Shown: positions 47,360-59,659 of the stretch, piece by piece
How positions within the stretch are numbered: position 1 is the first letter of the stretch
Layout: each line of letters begins with the position of its first letter
NCBI GenBank assembly: GCA_947179485.1
Contig: OX359245.1
Coordinates: forward strand, 58,391,067-58,455,066
Reading direction: 5' to 3'
Length of the DNA stretch: 64,000 bases
Origin: Allacma fusca
Lineage: Eukaryota; Arthropoda; Collembola; Symphypleona; Sminthuridae
The notes under the pieces: model-generated
The model's input: the letters and a program-made list of their open reading frames with translations, nothing else
What the model was told of the DNA's origin: nothing
The model's database searches: none
Program-made: the position numbers and the translations under genes

Positions 47360-48319
47360 TCCTTGAATAAGCTACCCAATACAGAAAAATGCTGACTGTT
47401 GGTGAGGGCACAATTAAAAGAACGGGAAAATGCTATGCAAAGTTTTTAACGGTCAATTTTATTTTTAATGTAAGCCAACGGCGTCATTCCAGCCAATTTC
47501 TACAACAACTCCTTTTCTCAAAATTCTCCATACATATATTTGTAACAAAAATGTGCGGACGTGAAAGAGACACATGCATGCAAAAACATAGCCAAGCCTC
47601 AACGTCCCGCATTCCTCAACTCTCCAGAACAATAGACCACAAATAATGAATGGGAGTAAGATTCACAACGGCCGAGTAACTTCTCAAATCTCCCCAACCA
47701 AAACTACACCACATTAACTCATACATTATTACATAAATGTTGCATTTCCAACATATATTCTTCGTGCTTATAATTAGGGTTGAGCAATTGAAAATCCATG
47801 GCATTTTCCGAAGAATACCTGGCCAAAATACCCTCGCATTTAGGGCATTTTCATGTCATGTCATAGAATTCCAAAACGTAGATCAACTACACTTGGTTCA
47901 TCGTTGCAATATTATGTGATATTTTAAACAAATTTTGAGATTCAGGATGCAACATCTAATAGAACATTTGTGTAGACAATTGTGAGCGTGTCTTGTAAGG
48001 TAGGTACGTTTCAAGGTTGGGAGATATTACACCTTTTGCGAACGACTAGGAGAAATATTCCAAGGAGGAGAAATCTCACGTGCTAATTCTATTAACAAGA
48101 GGATTAAAGTATAAAAAGCCGTACCATAAACAGGATTTAGTGGGAATTCAGTTCAGCTGAATTTGATCGATCAAATGTAAAAGTTGGATTCGTAGGAGGC
48201 AGGAATATGACCTGTGTTTCGCTTAAAAATAAAAAACCAATTTTTTATGCTAATTTATTGTGGTTTGAAAAAGTATCAGCAAAAAAAAGTAATGTGTGCT
48301 TAAGCTGTAGCATTCTTTA
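47360..48319. other. Intergenic with a fragment of the GGCATTTTC element
   Basis: 47775-47860 (gggttgagcaattgaaaat...gggcattttc) resembles the ends of the element at 53891. No gene seen. Confidence 0.4.
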
Positions 48320-49199
48320 TTATCCAAACTGTTTGATTGGTTTATAATTCGGAGAACCCCCGTATTTTTCTGGGAGTTGATCTCTTGGCAGGACCTTCAA
48401 TATTTTGGGCAACCAAAAATCCTTAGTGTTTGTATAAATTTCAAAAGCATCCGCCTTCTGTCCCAAAAGTGGCGTACTCACTCTCCAAACACTCTCAAAT
48501 AACGGATTTGCTTTGAAACAATAATAATTATTGTTTAAATTAGGATCCTCAATATTGTTTATGGACTCTACACACTTGACGCTTTTCAATGTATTATGGT
48601 TTTTATGAGCTGAAGAAATTTCAATTATTAAGTTTTTTGGGTTACAAACTCCCCATTCACAATCCAAGCTTCCTTCATTAATTTCTGCCTACCGAATTCT
48701 TCCACTTTCAATATTAATCCAAGAAAAAACTGTGCGGCTGAGAAATCAAAGACTTATCTCTGAAAGTTTCTTTTACAAAATTTCCTTATTTATTTGAAAT
48801 TGATGTAAAAAAATCTGCTACTTTTAGGATGTCCTGCTTGTCGAATATTGAACCCATCCACATCTATAATTGCGAATAATTGTTTCGTTGAGGAGTTCAA
48901 GCCTGACTCTTTAATATTTAGTAACATCTTCTCGGAATGGATACTCAAAGCATTGTACATTTCGCCACCCTCCTCTGCATATTTCCTCATATCCCATTTA
49001 TCCAACTCAATGATCCAAACTGAATAAATAATTTTAAATAAGGCCTTAAAATTGAGTATGGATTTCTGGTTGAAGTGGTTCCAAGAGTTTAATAATTATT
49101 CTGATTTGACTTACTGGGAGACCCATCTTCATCAAAGCCTGAGAGATAATATGGTGCATTCTCCTGGATCTCATTTGGAACATCAAACTCCAAAATTTC
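48320..49199 (-). CDS. SEC14-like CRAL-TRIO protein, 5' part missing
   Basis: Lipid-transfer domain of the Sec14/CRAL-TRIO family. Exons (minus): 49115-49199, 48822-49019, 48693-48737, 48320-48609 join in phase 1, giving 205 aa. Diagnostic blocks: APYYLSGFDEDGSP (family pattern yyxxGxDxxGxP), LFAIIDVDGFNIRQAG, and the end block VWRVSTPLLGQKADAFEI...VLPRDQLPEKYGGS. The usual N-terminal CRAL_TRIO_N helices (RWLRAR-type) should lie upstream of 49199, but no such exon was found up to about 50000. Either they lie beyond a long intron or the copy is truncated. The YEANYPE-type segment before the core strand is also poorly conserved. It ends without a GOLD domain. Confidence 0.65.
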
Positions 49200-50049
49200 C
49201 TAAAATAAGGACAAATTTATGGATTTACCCCCAAAAAATTGCTTAAGATACGGACCCCAAATGCGGAAAATTTTTTACTTTTTCGGTCAAGTTATGAGGA
49301 GCAACGAAGCCTGCACAAATCCTTTATTATTATTGAGCACTTCTGTTGATTTAAACCTTCGCGCGTTTGTAGTACAATTCAAACCTTCCCGGCTTATTTC
49401 ACGAATTCAAACCTTCCCGGCTTATTTCACTATATAGCAAGCCAAGCCGGTATGTACTATATTATTTCACTATATAGCCAAGCAAGTCGGTGGTATATAC
49501 AACAAGCCGAGAAGTAGAGCGGGCTGAAAGCTGAAACTCTGTCGCAGTGGAGAGGTTTTTCAGCTCGCTCAGCTCGCTGATCTTCTCGGCATATACCAAC
49601 TGCTTGCAGCATACTGATAGCTCGCAATATTACGCCATTTTAGATTATCACTTAAAAACGCTAATCATAATTATTATAAACATTAGACATAAATCAGCAG
49701 ATTTGGATTAAATTAAGACGTAGTGAGAAAAACTACGTTCGGTTACAGCACTGAATAATTTGATAAGAGGAGAATTTTAATGGCTGAACTTAGTTCACAT
49801 TCGTGTGGGATTCTTATTAAATAGGAAGAATAATTACAAGCCTTAGCATCCAGAGTTTTGATCTTTATATCCCTAAAAATATCATTAGGAAGTAAGGATT
49901 GATTTGTAGGCATTGTAGGAACCATGGACTTCAGTAACTATAGCAAGTTAAATGTGCTGCGCTAATATGAAATCCTTTCATTTTTTCTATTTTAAATAAT
50001 CAGTGCGTCCAGTGTCTGAGGCTTCAGTTACAATATTGCGGTACAACGG
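49200..50049. other. Intergenic with short duplications
   Basis: AAACCTTCCCGGCTTATTTCAC is duplicated in tandem at about 49382-49432, with TATTTCACTATATAGC(C)AAGC copies after it. No gene supported. Confidence 0.4.
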
Positions 50050-50547
50050 ATCTATATACAAATTATAATAACATAAAAATCATATTTGATCAGCACGTTG
50101 TGCTGATCCACTAAGGGGTGAAGCACCATACAGTGATGCAACAGCAAGGTTTAATAACGACGTTGGTATTAAATTGATCAAGCGATTAGTTAAATTCCAC
50201 GTGTATAGCCAAATATTGAGTTTAAAGAAAACTTTACTGGGCCGGAAGCTGTTGCCCCATAATATTTTGAATGAATAAATAAAATAATTATATTATATAT
50301 ATAATATATATTATTAATATTATAAATAATATGAATTGCCAACTACCTATATAAAAACGATTTGTTAGTCTTACAGTTAATAGTTCACGTCTTATATGAG
50401 ATTACTTTGCCTGGCGAAGCGGGATATTAATATGAAGCCTTCTCGACAGGCCTTGATACGAGATCTATTGCCATTTACACTTTTATTATTTACACTATTT
50501 ATTTACACAAGCAATTGCTCCTGTGCGAAGCACGGGGGTTTTACTAG
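50050..50547 (+). mobile_element. Possible Helitron-type 3' terminus
   Basis: CCTGTGCGAAGCACGGGG forms a short hairpin (GTGC-GAA-GCAC plus flanking pairs) 8 bases before CTAG, followed by T at 50548. Helitrons end in a hairpin plus CTRR and insert before T. The 5' end is not identified, so the start is arbitrary. An AT palindrome (about 50285-50335) lies inside. Confidence 0.3.
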
Positions 50548-50549
50548 TA

Positions 50550-52683
50550 AGAGTTAATACAAAGTGCGCCAGGAAACCCATTCTTATGGACATTGGAGCA
50601 CTGCTACGTTCAAGCTATATGTTTATATTTGAAATAATACAATGTATTCAGGAAATTTTAACAAACAAATTTAAACTGCCGCAAAACTAATAAAATTTTT
50701 ACCATTTGTGGCTGTGGCTACGATTGTAAATATAATTTACATGCCAAGATGCTACCTTGAAATCCGGTTTTCGCTCTTGGGAATCTTCTAGAGACCCAAC
50801 GAGCTTTTAAGAACTTAAACCTGGAAAAAACAAGGCGATCACTAAGATTGCAGGAGACAGGTCTTGTACGCTTTTTACTGGAGGTAGTGTCACGATTATT
50901 TGTTACTACTCAAGGTTAGCTTAGACGAGGCTGTTTGGAATCACACGTGAGGTATTTAAAATGCTTCAAAATCATTTTGTAGGAGACTCATGGAACTTAC
51001 TGGTTCACTGATTTTAAGAGCAATTATTGTAGCCGATGAGGTTTCCGAGAGTTGTACCGCCTTCGATTTATCTTATGGCTAATCTGCTCTTACTCTCAGA
51101 CTTGTAATTATTTCCGTGTCGGTAAAAACAGGAAAATATTCTCAAGAGAGCTGACTCATTTTACTGAAACACTGGGCAGAGAAATTAGCAAGTTTGAGAA
51201 GTAACATATGCTAATTTCTAACAAAAGATGAAGACGCCAACATGGACTATTAATTAAAATCCAACTAAGACTTAAAACTTAAAACTCCAATTACTCAAAA
51301 ATAAATATTTGGAGCGAATTCTTCAAAAATACCTGCGCTAATTGTAAGATAAATATGCACAAAGTGCCAGATATACCCAACGTATTTTATTACACTGTAG
51401 ACACTGATATAGTTCTAGGGGTTAAGATCCTGTTCCAGCTCTTCCTAAGTGACAAACTTCATAAATGCAGGCAGTAAACTAAAATAAAAATCTGTATTTT
51501 TCATTCTTATATCCTCTGGGATATTCTAAAGATAGGGCTGAGAAGTCGAACCCTTGATTTGTAAAAATAAAATCCAGATTCAAATCAGACCTTTGGCCTG
51601 ACATGGGTTTGAAAATCTATAGTACCATGGGAAACAAAATGTGAGTACAAAAATGTATTTTTAAACTAAAAAAAGTAAATCTGTCTGAAGGCAACAATTG
51701 ACTACAACGGGATACAGAATTCAATCTAAAAAACAGGAAGGTTCTTCATGTTGAATTTAGCATGATTGGTCCAATTCAGGAATTAAAACCGGAGTTTCTA
51801 AATAATCGTACGGATAAAGCAGAGATGCACATTTGAATTCACTATATTTACTCCATTACAAGCTACATATATAAATTTTTTAATTAATTATTATTCTATA
51901 GTCTTTTGAATGAACATTTTTATTTGCCAAATTTATTGTTTCCTAAGGAGTCAGATTGACCTCAGAGAATGTATTAATTAAAAAATCATGACACAAAAAT
52001 GTACATACAGAAAGTGAGACTTAGATAGCTACCACCATCTAGCATCTTGTTTGGGTTTCAAGCTAAGTTTCTGTTTGGAAGTGTAGACACAATTAGGTGC
52101 AGAATTTCCCAGGAACTATTGCATTCCGACAAGGTAAATTAAACATCAGCAGGACTATCCGCATTTCATAGGAAGTTTGGCTTGTATTTGTATAATACAA
52201 TTTCCCTTGCAAGACTATAGCGTTCGCCCTTGCTGCTGTGCTTGTGTTATGCACTTCACTCCTTTTATAGTGAAATAGCAGGAAAATGCTTACATGCTGA
52301 AAATTTTACATGTTTAACTTAAGACATTGACATATCTACTCCAAAGATAATGCAAACTAATTGTAAGCTAGTACTGCTGCCCTAGAGTTCAGCAGTTTAT
52401 GTGCATGCTTGTGTTTGACAGTTGACCTCTCATTATTATCTATAATTGCATGTATGTATGTCAATGCTATTTTCGCGTTCTGGAACATTCGTTCCCTCCA
52501 CTTTATGTACACGTCTTTGTCCAGAATGAATGTATGTCACCTTGAATGTATATTTCTCTCCCTAGTCTCCTACTCGGCTTGCAACAGCTAACTACTTAAA
52601 TATTATTTTGCTTCTTGTAATTATTAAATTTATTGTTCTCAGAGAAATTTCCTTCCGTCCATCTCCAATTTATTGCACAGCCA
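50550..52683. other. Intergenic, no gene seen
   Basis: Read in all frames; only short frames without homology or splice support. Confidence 0.4.
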
Positions 52684-53022
52684 TCATCCGTTCAAGTATT
52701 CATCTGAAGCATATGAGCTCTCTGCTGAGAAATCATCCAGAACGTAAAATTGTCCTGCCTGAATACCACAAGGAGAAATTCCAGCCAAAAATTTTCTTAC
52801 GTAGTGACTATTGAAGTTCTCGTCGTTTTTCAATAGAATTTCAAGTTTATGTTTTGCTGTCACCATACCCTCCGGGATTTGATACACATTCCCGAACATA
52901 AACACATATAAAAGCAAGGCATTCACACTCATGAATAGAGACATTATTGTGGGTAATATGTGGTCGTTATAAAATCGGATTACAGTGAATAAACCCGATA
53001 TAGCGAGGAGGAGTAGCTCCAT
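52684..53022 (-). pseudogene. Gustatory-receptor-like C-terminal fragment
   Basis: A 112-codon frame with two hydrophobic segments (MELLLLAISGLFTVI and TIMSLFMSVNALLLYVFMFG), then VTAKHKLEILL, RKFLAGISPCGIQAGQFYVL. The last block resembles the region before the final helix of arthropod gustatory receptors (L.S..PI.I..G.F). The seventh helix is missing, because the frame stops at YASDEYLNG. It may be a pseudogene or the penultimate exon of an unresolved gene. Confidence 0.35.
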
Positions 53023-53890
53023 TTTAACTACGTAATGAAAATCTGCGTACGCATAGTTCTACGCTATGTACTAAATAATATGCCTGTGTGATTATGAGCT
53101 TTGGCTCGCTCACTTAATTCAATAAATTTCAAAATTTCAAAAATTGTCGTCAACAAATTCAAAACAACACAACGATGGACGAGCAAAGACCAATAATTCA
53201 AAAATTTGAAGCGAACATCAAAATAAAAAAGGCATTGCAGTAATTACTTGATAGGTTAGAAAACGCGATTTAGATATAATGAGGACGGTAGTGTAAAGCA
53301 AAATTGCACATTTGCTACACTGGCATATGGCCAAAATTGGGTCAAGTTTCACAACCAGAAGCTTCAATGGGTTACAATTTCCTTGTTTGCGAAATCCTTA
53401 TTATCCTTAAAGGGAGTACCGGTTGATAAAAATGTTATAAAATATATGTTTAAACTGGATTACTTGTGTGTAATTATATGTAAAGTTCAAACCACCAACC
53501 GGAATAGAATTAAGTTGCCACGTTTTATTTACGATGAATCAATTACAGTCAATAATAGTTGTTAAGACAATTATTGGTTTGTCAAACTATAGATTTGCAT
53601 ACATACATAGGTCCTTATTTATTGTTATATTTATTCGGGAAAATGATTGATTTAAAGTTGGCAAGAGTATAGTGACAATAGATATAGGATTAAATATACA
53701 AACGAAGGTTTCATTTGTCTTCTCCCTGTTTTTATGAAATTCTTTTCCGGATTTTCTAAAAAGTACTTCCTTGACCTCGGTCAATATTTGAGACCATATG
53801 GTTAAAACACTATAACTACAAATACTAAAAGTAACTTTATTTAAAAAGGGTCTACATCTGACGACAACTTTCCAGATTTATACTTTTTAT
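53023..53890. other. Intergenic, no gene seen
   Basis: AT-rich; no repeat or coding structure recognised. Confidence 0.35.
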
Positions 53891-54903
53891 CGGGGTTGCA
53901 AAATTGAAAATGCCATGGCATTTTCATTTTATGGCATTTTTGGCACTTTGGGCAATTCCTTACATATTCAGACTTAGGCAGGGATGTTGGGCATTTTCGT
54001 CCCGATTTTTTTAAATGTGAGCTTTAGTTATCTACGAATTTTGCATACTACATACAAAAACAGTATCTTTAAATAGACAATTTTATGAAAAACAAATCAT
54101 TATTTTACATTTTATATTATTAAGATCTCGTTCGCATGCATGCTGTTGTGCGCTTATAGGACTTCGCAAGCAAACATTATTGTAAAGATGCAACACAAAA
54201 AGATCTAAAACTGACAGGAATTCCATTGTTTATACACTGAACAACAGCAAAAAGTAATGCAAAGTATTGAACTCATAAAATTAGTGTTTTACCTAGAGTA
54301 ATAAACATTTACTATACACGCTCTAAATTTTGAAATATTTTACAAGCTCGTATGTAATACAATTGTAAAATCCAAAGTTCATAATCAATGAAACTTAATT
54401 TTTATAGACATTTTTGTAATGTATTTTTCACTATTATCAAAATCTGAAACATTCGCAGGCAGTGGTCAAATCTTTCTTTTAAAATCAAATCTTCTTACAT
54501 AATGGAGTTGAGTGTTTGTAACTTTTAAAAGCAAATGAATATTGCAAAAGGTTCATTTTTGAAATATTGTCTTAACCCCTGTTGTAAACCACTGGTCATA
54601 AATAATGAATTAGTGCAATGGGGGTTCTTTTTGGAAAATCAACATTAAAACTTTCTTCAGATTGGATGGTCTTGAATTTGTCACAAACTGCCATGTTTAC
54701 GCTAGAGGATCAATAATGGTTAATATATGTAATTATGTTTTTCAGTGTTCATGTTCTTATGTTTTTGCCAAAATGTTGAATATACCTGCCCAAAATGCCT
54801 GGCATTTTCAAAGTAAGGCATTTTAAGGGCATTTTCGGCGTTTTGAGGGCATTTTCAGGTAGGCAAGCATAAAACCAAGGGCATTTTTATTTTTGCAGCT
54901 CTG
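53891..54903. mobile_element. hAT-like MITE with ATGGCATTTTC subterminal repeats
   Basis: Ends CGGGGTTGCAAAATTGAAAATG and, in reverse, CAGAGCTGCAAAAATAAAAATG are similar inverted repeats. Flanks CTTTTTAT and CTCCTTAT match at 6 of 8 bases. GGCATTTT occurs repeatedly near both ends in opposite sense. No transposase. Confidence 0.55.
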
Positions 54904-54964
54904 CTCCTTATGACGCTAACAATAACTATTTTCAAACAAATCAAGCCTTATGAAACCTCACCAA

Positions 54965-55100
54965 CAGGGTTGCGGGTTTTTTCAAAAGATTTAATGTTTT
55001 TGATTTAAGTAACGTTTTTTAAATTTAAATTCAAAATACAATAATAATTCCAGGATAAAATTATAAACACAATTTTTGCGAGGTATTTCGTATTTGTGAA
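54965..55100. mobile_element. Left-end fragment of the CAGGGTTGC MITE family
   Basis: CAGGGTTGCGGGTTTTTTC followed by TTGATTTAAGTAACGTTTTT resembles the left end of the element at 44474. The right end was not found. Confidence 0.4.
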
Positions 55101-56178
55101 AGCATTTAAATTTTTCCTTGTAAGCAACAAAATTTGGTAAACATGGCTTCATACTGGCACCAAACGTTTGAAGGTAAATCAGAACGTCCTCACGAAATCA
55201 TGATTAGACTAATTTTGGCTCTCATTTGGCAAGATTATGGCATGAATGGTAGTCGCTGCTTGCGGGCATAGTTAAGAAGACCAGTAATGGTCCGGCAGCG
55301 GGTTATATTAGGCTTACGGAGTCTGGTACAGCTTACAACTAGGATTCGGTTCTTTGTGGGAAGACAGGAAAATTCTTCCCAGGGAAAAAATATTTCTAGA
55401 TGGAAAAATCTCAAAAGGAAGGTATTCTTTTTTGCGAACAAGGATTTTCCAATGTGGTGTTGTGTTTTCGGGAAAATTGATACGCAAACACGAAAAGTTT
55501 AACTAGCTCCCGTTCTATATTTCGGTTCCTATTATCCCTTGAAATTTCTTTATATATATAGAATTTATATGTAGCGCACTATAGGGTCATTCTTCAGTCT
55601 TCTAATTTGCGCTTGTTGATAATAGCTAAACGTAACTAATGTTAAATACTATTTTATTTAATAAGTTATTATTGGTTAGAGTTAATCCAACCAATAGTTT
55701 GCATCTTTGCAAATTATGCCTGCAGCATTTACTTCATTTGTCTGTTTATTTGCTATTGATTCAACATCCGGATCGTAGTAGTTATACTTGCTGTCCTCAG
55801 ATATGGTTGTAACGGATTTATTACAATAATTTCAATTGTTTGTGGTATTTATGCCTCATGCACTCACGTGCAGAATGTGAGTTGAAACTTAAATGAAACG
55901 CCCAAAAATCATCAATGTCTGAGATAGTGTCCATTGTTTTTAAACGTGGAGCCTTAATGTTTACAAATCATTGATGTAACAATATTTTGTAGTGAACAAT
56001 TGATTGTGATATTTTAAATAATAGTTATTGTGAAATATTGTACTCTGTTAGAAATGGCCACTGTCATTGGAAGGCTGTAACAATAAAGAGAACACTTAAG
56101 AATTTTATTTGCTCGGATGTGTTACTAGGTTATTTACAACCACAAATTTCAACAATTAATTCATTCAAACAAAAATAT

Positions 56179-56189
56179 TGTATATAAAT
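56179..56189 (+). promoter_or_regulatory. TATA-like box of the fatty acyl-CoA reductase
   Basis: TGTATATAAATG lies about 150 bp upstream of the ATG at 56336. Tentative. Confidence 0.3.
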
Positions 56190-56335
56190 GAAACGCGTAT
56201 TCCAGAGTGTAAGAAACTATCGCCCTTCAATCAGGTCAAGCTATTCCTTTTCTTAATTAACGTGTGTTACAAAATCTGAACTACTCTAGAAACACACGTT
56301 TTTACTGTAAAATCAACGTTTTGGAAACTTTAAGC

Positions 56336-59300
56336 ATGAGCGTTTCAAAAATAGCTGAATTTTTCAGCCGTAAAAGGGTATTCTTAACTGGAGGATCAGG
56401 ATTTGTAGGGAAATGTCTGGTTTGGAAACTTCTAACCTCCTGTCCAGACGTTGAAAAGGTCTACTTGCTGATACGCGGGAGGTCAGAACAAGAATTTCAT
56501 GAAAAATTCAAACATTTGATTCATTCCAAGGTAATGTGGTTCCATTATATTAGGTACAAATGTAATGAATTAATTATATTATAAAATTTGTTAATGAAAG
56601 GTTATCATTATGAAAGTTAAAGGGGCAGCGTATTGGCGTTTCAAAAAATATAAAATTTTCAGGTCTTTGACATCATCCATAAAGAAAATCCCCAATTGCT
56701 TTCGAAGCTTGAAGGGGTTCATGGGGATATTACAAGACCATTTTGCGGCCTAAACTCGAGTCAGCTCAAGGTTATTGAAGGTGCTCAGATTTTCATCCAT
56801 TCTGCGGCAGCCATTCATTTTTTTATGAGGCTCTCCAAGATCTTGGAAATTAATGTGGGTGGAGCAAAAAATGTGTTGGACCTTGCTCAACAAGTCACAG
56901 ATGTCAGGGTACGTATTATAACAAGTTGCTTCTTTATTAATTTAAGACATGCTCATCCGCTTAAATAAAAGCATTCTCTAGATTTTGCCGACAAGCAATA
57001 TTAAATATAATTGTGGGATCACTCAATCAGGAATAACCTGAATGGAACGGGAATTATTACAATATTGTTTTGCAAATAAATCTGATGATAAAGTTAAGAC
57101 AATGATTTTTCCAGGCTTTTGTTCAAGTATCTACAGCGTACAACATGCCTCCTGGAACCGTGGAAGAAAAAGTATATCCCACCGATATTGAACCAGAAGT
57201 TGCGTTAAAATTCTTGGCAAGCATACCCACAGATTGGAGTGCTTCTATTACGAAATTGTATGGATTAATTGTGCTTATTTCCACTACTTACACATACCTA
57301 CATATGTATTAAGTGAACACATGTAAGTCAGGGTAGTGCTGCCACATTACAATACTAATTTTAAATTACGTCTCTCAGAATTTTGAAGGACAAAATTAAC
57401 ACTTATGCGTATTCAAAGCACATTGCGGAAAGACTGGTTGAGCGCGCATGGAATAATTTACCAGTGAGCATTGTTCGTCCCGGAGGAAGTAAGTTTACAT
57501 ATACGAACAGCTCATTTTTCTTATATCTGTAAAATGTTCTAGGGGCCGTAAAATGTTGTGTCTTAAAAAATTGTCCATAACTGGTACTACATGGAAATTC
57601 CACGACATCTATTGGAAGATACATCAACAGCGTCCATAAACGTTTGATGCCGGGACATTTGTGCTTTTGTACCTCGGACAGTACCTTATGTATTAGAATG
57701 TATTTAAAAAAAAACTTATTTTAATACTAGTCTAACGGATCTTTTCCAAAATCTGACCCATTAAGAAATGTGTAACTGTCAGAAGTTTGGTTGTTGGGGC
57801 AACATTTATTCGGCAGTTATTTTCAGAACAAACTATCAGGCATTAAGAGGATAACAATAGGCAGCATCGTTTCATTTTGCCCCTAAAATATTATCTGTAA
57901 TGTGTACGGTTGGTTGAAGCGTTGACTGTATGGGAATCGGGATTGCTTAACGATCGCTTACATCTGAAATCCTTTGTCACTTCACTGCTTATATAAAATA
58001 TTTTCATCCAATAGTAGTGTCTTCTGTTTATATTAATCTTTTGATCACATTTCTGCCACGAGTCGCTCTATAAGTGCAGGTTGTCATAATGCTATCCTGA
58101 AGTGTGCCTAATACCTTATAGGGAGTTTGTAGAATTAGCATGTTGTTACTACCTGTGTTTGTATATGTCCACTAATGTCCCATCAGAAAATGTTTTCGTT
58201 AAATATTATACGATTAAGTATCATTTGATTACATTTCTACAACAAATGGCTATTTAACTGCAGTCTAGCATTGAGGATAGCCTGAATTGTGCTCTTTAGC
58301 TATAGTATTTGTAGACCTAATTTTGTATACAGAAAAATTCGAAGCAAACACCATAAATACACCCATTAATGAATACAAAAGTATGCCACAGTTAAAGCGA
58401 GATTTCATGCGAAAAAATTTAAATTTCAGTAAAACCCCAGTACAAAAATTGCAGTTCTAGAGAGTATTTGCACTAACATGAGAGGATGTTTTTATAGTGA
58501 GTATTTGTAAAATTTATAGTAACTTCGGCGATGACCGAGCCACTCCCCGGTTGGAACGAAACCCAATCAAGTTCTAGCAAATGGGCAAAACTGATATTTT
58601 GTGGAGCTTATCATACCGTACTTGGTAATAAACAAGGAAGATTTGAGTTAACCCCAGTTGACTATGCTGTAAACACTTGCCTAGCTGCTGCTTGGAGATT
58701 AGGGACAGCGTAAGACTCGTTTCTTTTGTTTTTATCCTAGGTTCACTTTCCCCCATCGAATGTAGATCAATTTAAAAAGTACGTTCTCGGAGAAGGGAAA
58801 AGTTACCAGCTTATTTCCGCTCGGATATGCGAAATTTATTAAAATTTTCCCGGCTATTTTATAATTATTTAAAATTCAAAAATATGATAACTATTTCAAA
58901 CTTGAAATGAAAATCGATTTCAGAACTCCAAAGACGTTTCATGTTTACAATTGCGTACCGAATCGCAAGTCTAACCCGATCATGCTTCGAGATTTGATAA
59001 ATTGGGGCTGTGAGACCACGAGGGAATCACTCAGTGTTAAGAAACATGAAAATTATTACCCCTTGATTTCAAACAATACGAATATTTTTGACGTGAACAA
59101 CTATCTCTTCCGGAAAATTCCTGGTCAGTTTTGGACCCTACTAAAGAAGGGATCTTATCCAAAGTGAGTTTGTCAATTTTGTTCTAAATGTTTAAACATT
59201 ATCAGATGTCATAATTTTTAAAATCTTCGCTCTTGCTACTAAAGGCCCTACTATCGGTTTAATATTACCAATTACCCCTAACATGCTTGTATTCGGTGTA

Positions 59301-59589
59301 TACGTATTTTTCATTGGCGAAGATGATGGGTTTTTCTGCTAGAATGAAAATAAATGTTTAAATGTATTTCAGCTTTCAAAAGGATTATAATGAAGCGCAG
59401 CTGATAGCAAAGACTTTCAAGGCAGTAACAACGGAGAATTGGGAATTCGAAACATCTAACATGGCGGAGCTTAACCAACTGATGGATCCGTTGGACAAAG
59501 CATTATTTCCCATTGACTTTGATCAGATAGATTGGAAACTATTTATAGAATACCTCGCCTGCGGTTTGCACAAACATTCACAGAATTAG
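56336..59589 (+). CDS. Fatty acyl-CoA reductase (7 exons)
   Basis: NADPH-dependent reduction of fatty acyl-CoA to fatty alcohol, for cuticular wax, hydrocarbon or ether lipid synthesis, usually at ER or peroxisome membranes. Exons 56336-56530, 56663-56908, 57115-57257, 57379-57488, 58520-58709, 58924-59163, 59373-59589 join in frame to 446 aa. Rossmann motif TGGSGFVG (18-25, family TGATGFxG), FIHSAAAIHF, VQVSTAYN, active-site YxxxK as YAYSKHIAE (Tyr204, Lys208), SIVRPG, PLPGWNE, PVDYAVN. The C-terminal FAR_C domain closes with DFDQIDWKLFIEYLACGLH. Most arthropod FARs are about 500 aa and carry a hydrophobic C-terminal segment; this one stops 8 residues after the FAR_C block. Intron 4 is about 1 kb, the others are short. 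No frame breaks. Confidence 0.88.
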
Positions 59590-59653
59590 CTTCAAAAAAT
59601 AAAATGACTACAAAGGAGATAAAAGAGATACATATAAGCGATGCTAGCGATTA

Positions 59654-59659
59654 AATAAA
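59654..59659 (+). terminator. Polyadenylation signal of the FAR gene
   Basis: AATAAA 65 bp after the stop codon at 59589. Confidence 0.5.

Noticed and set aside
50285-50335. AT palindrome as a replication origin
   Set aside because: Simple TA-rich sequence with no supporting features.
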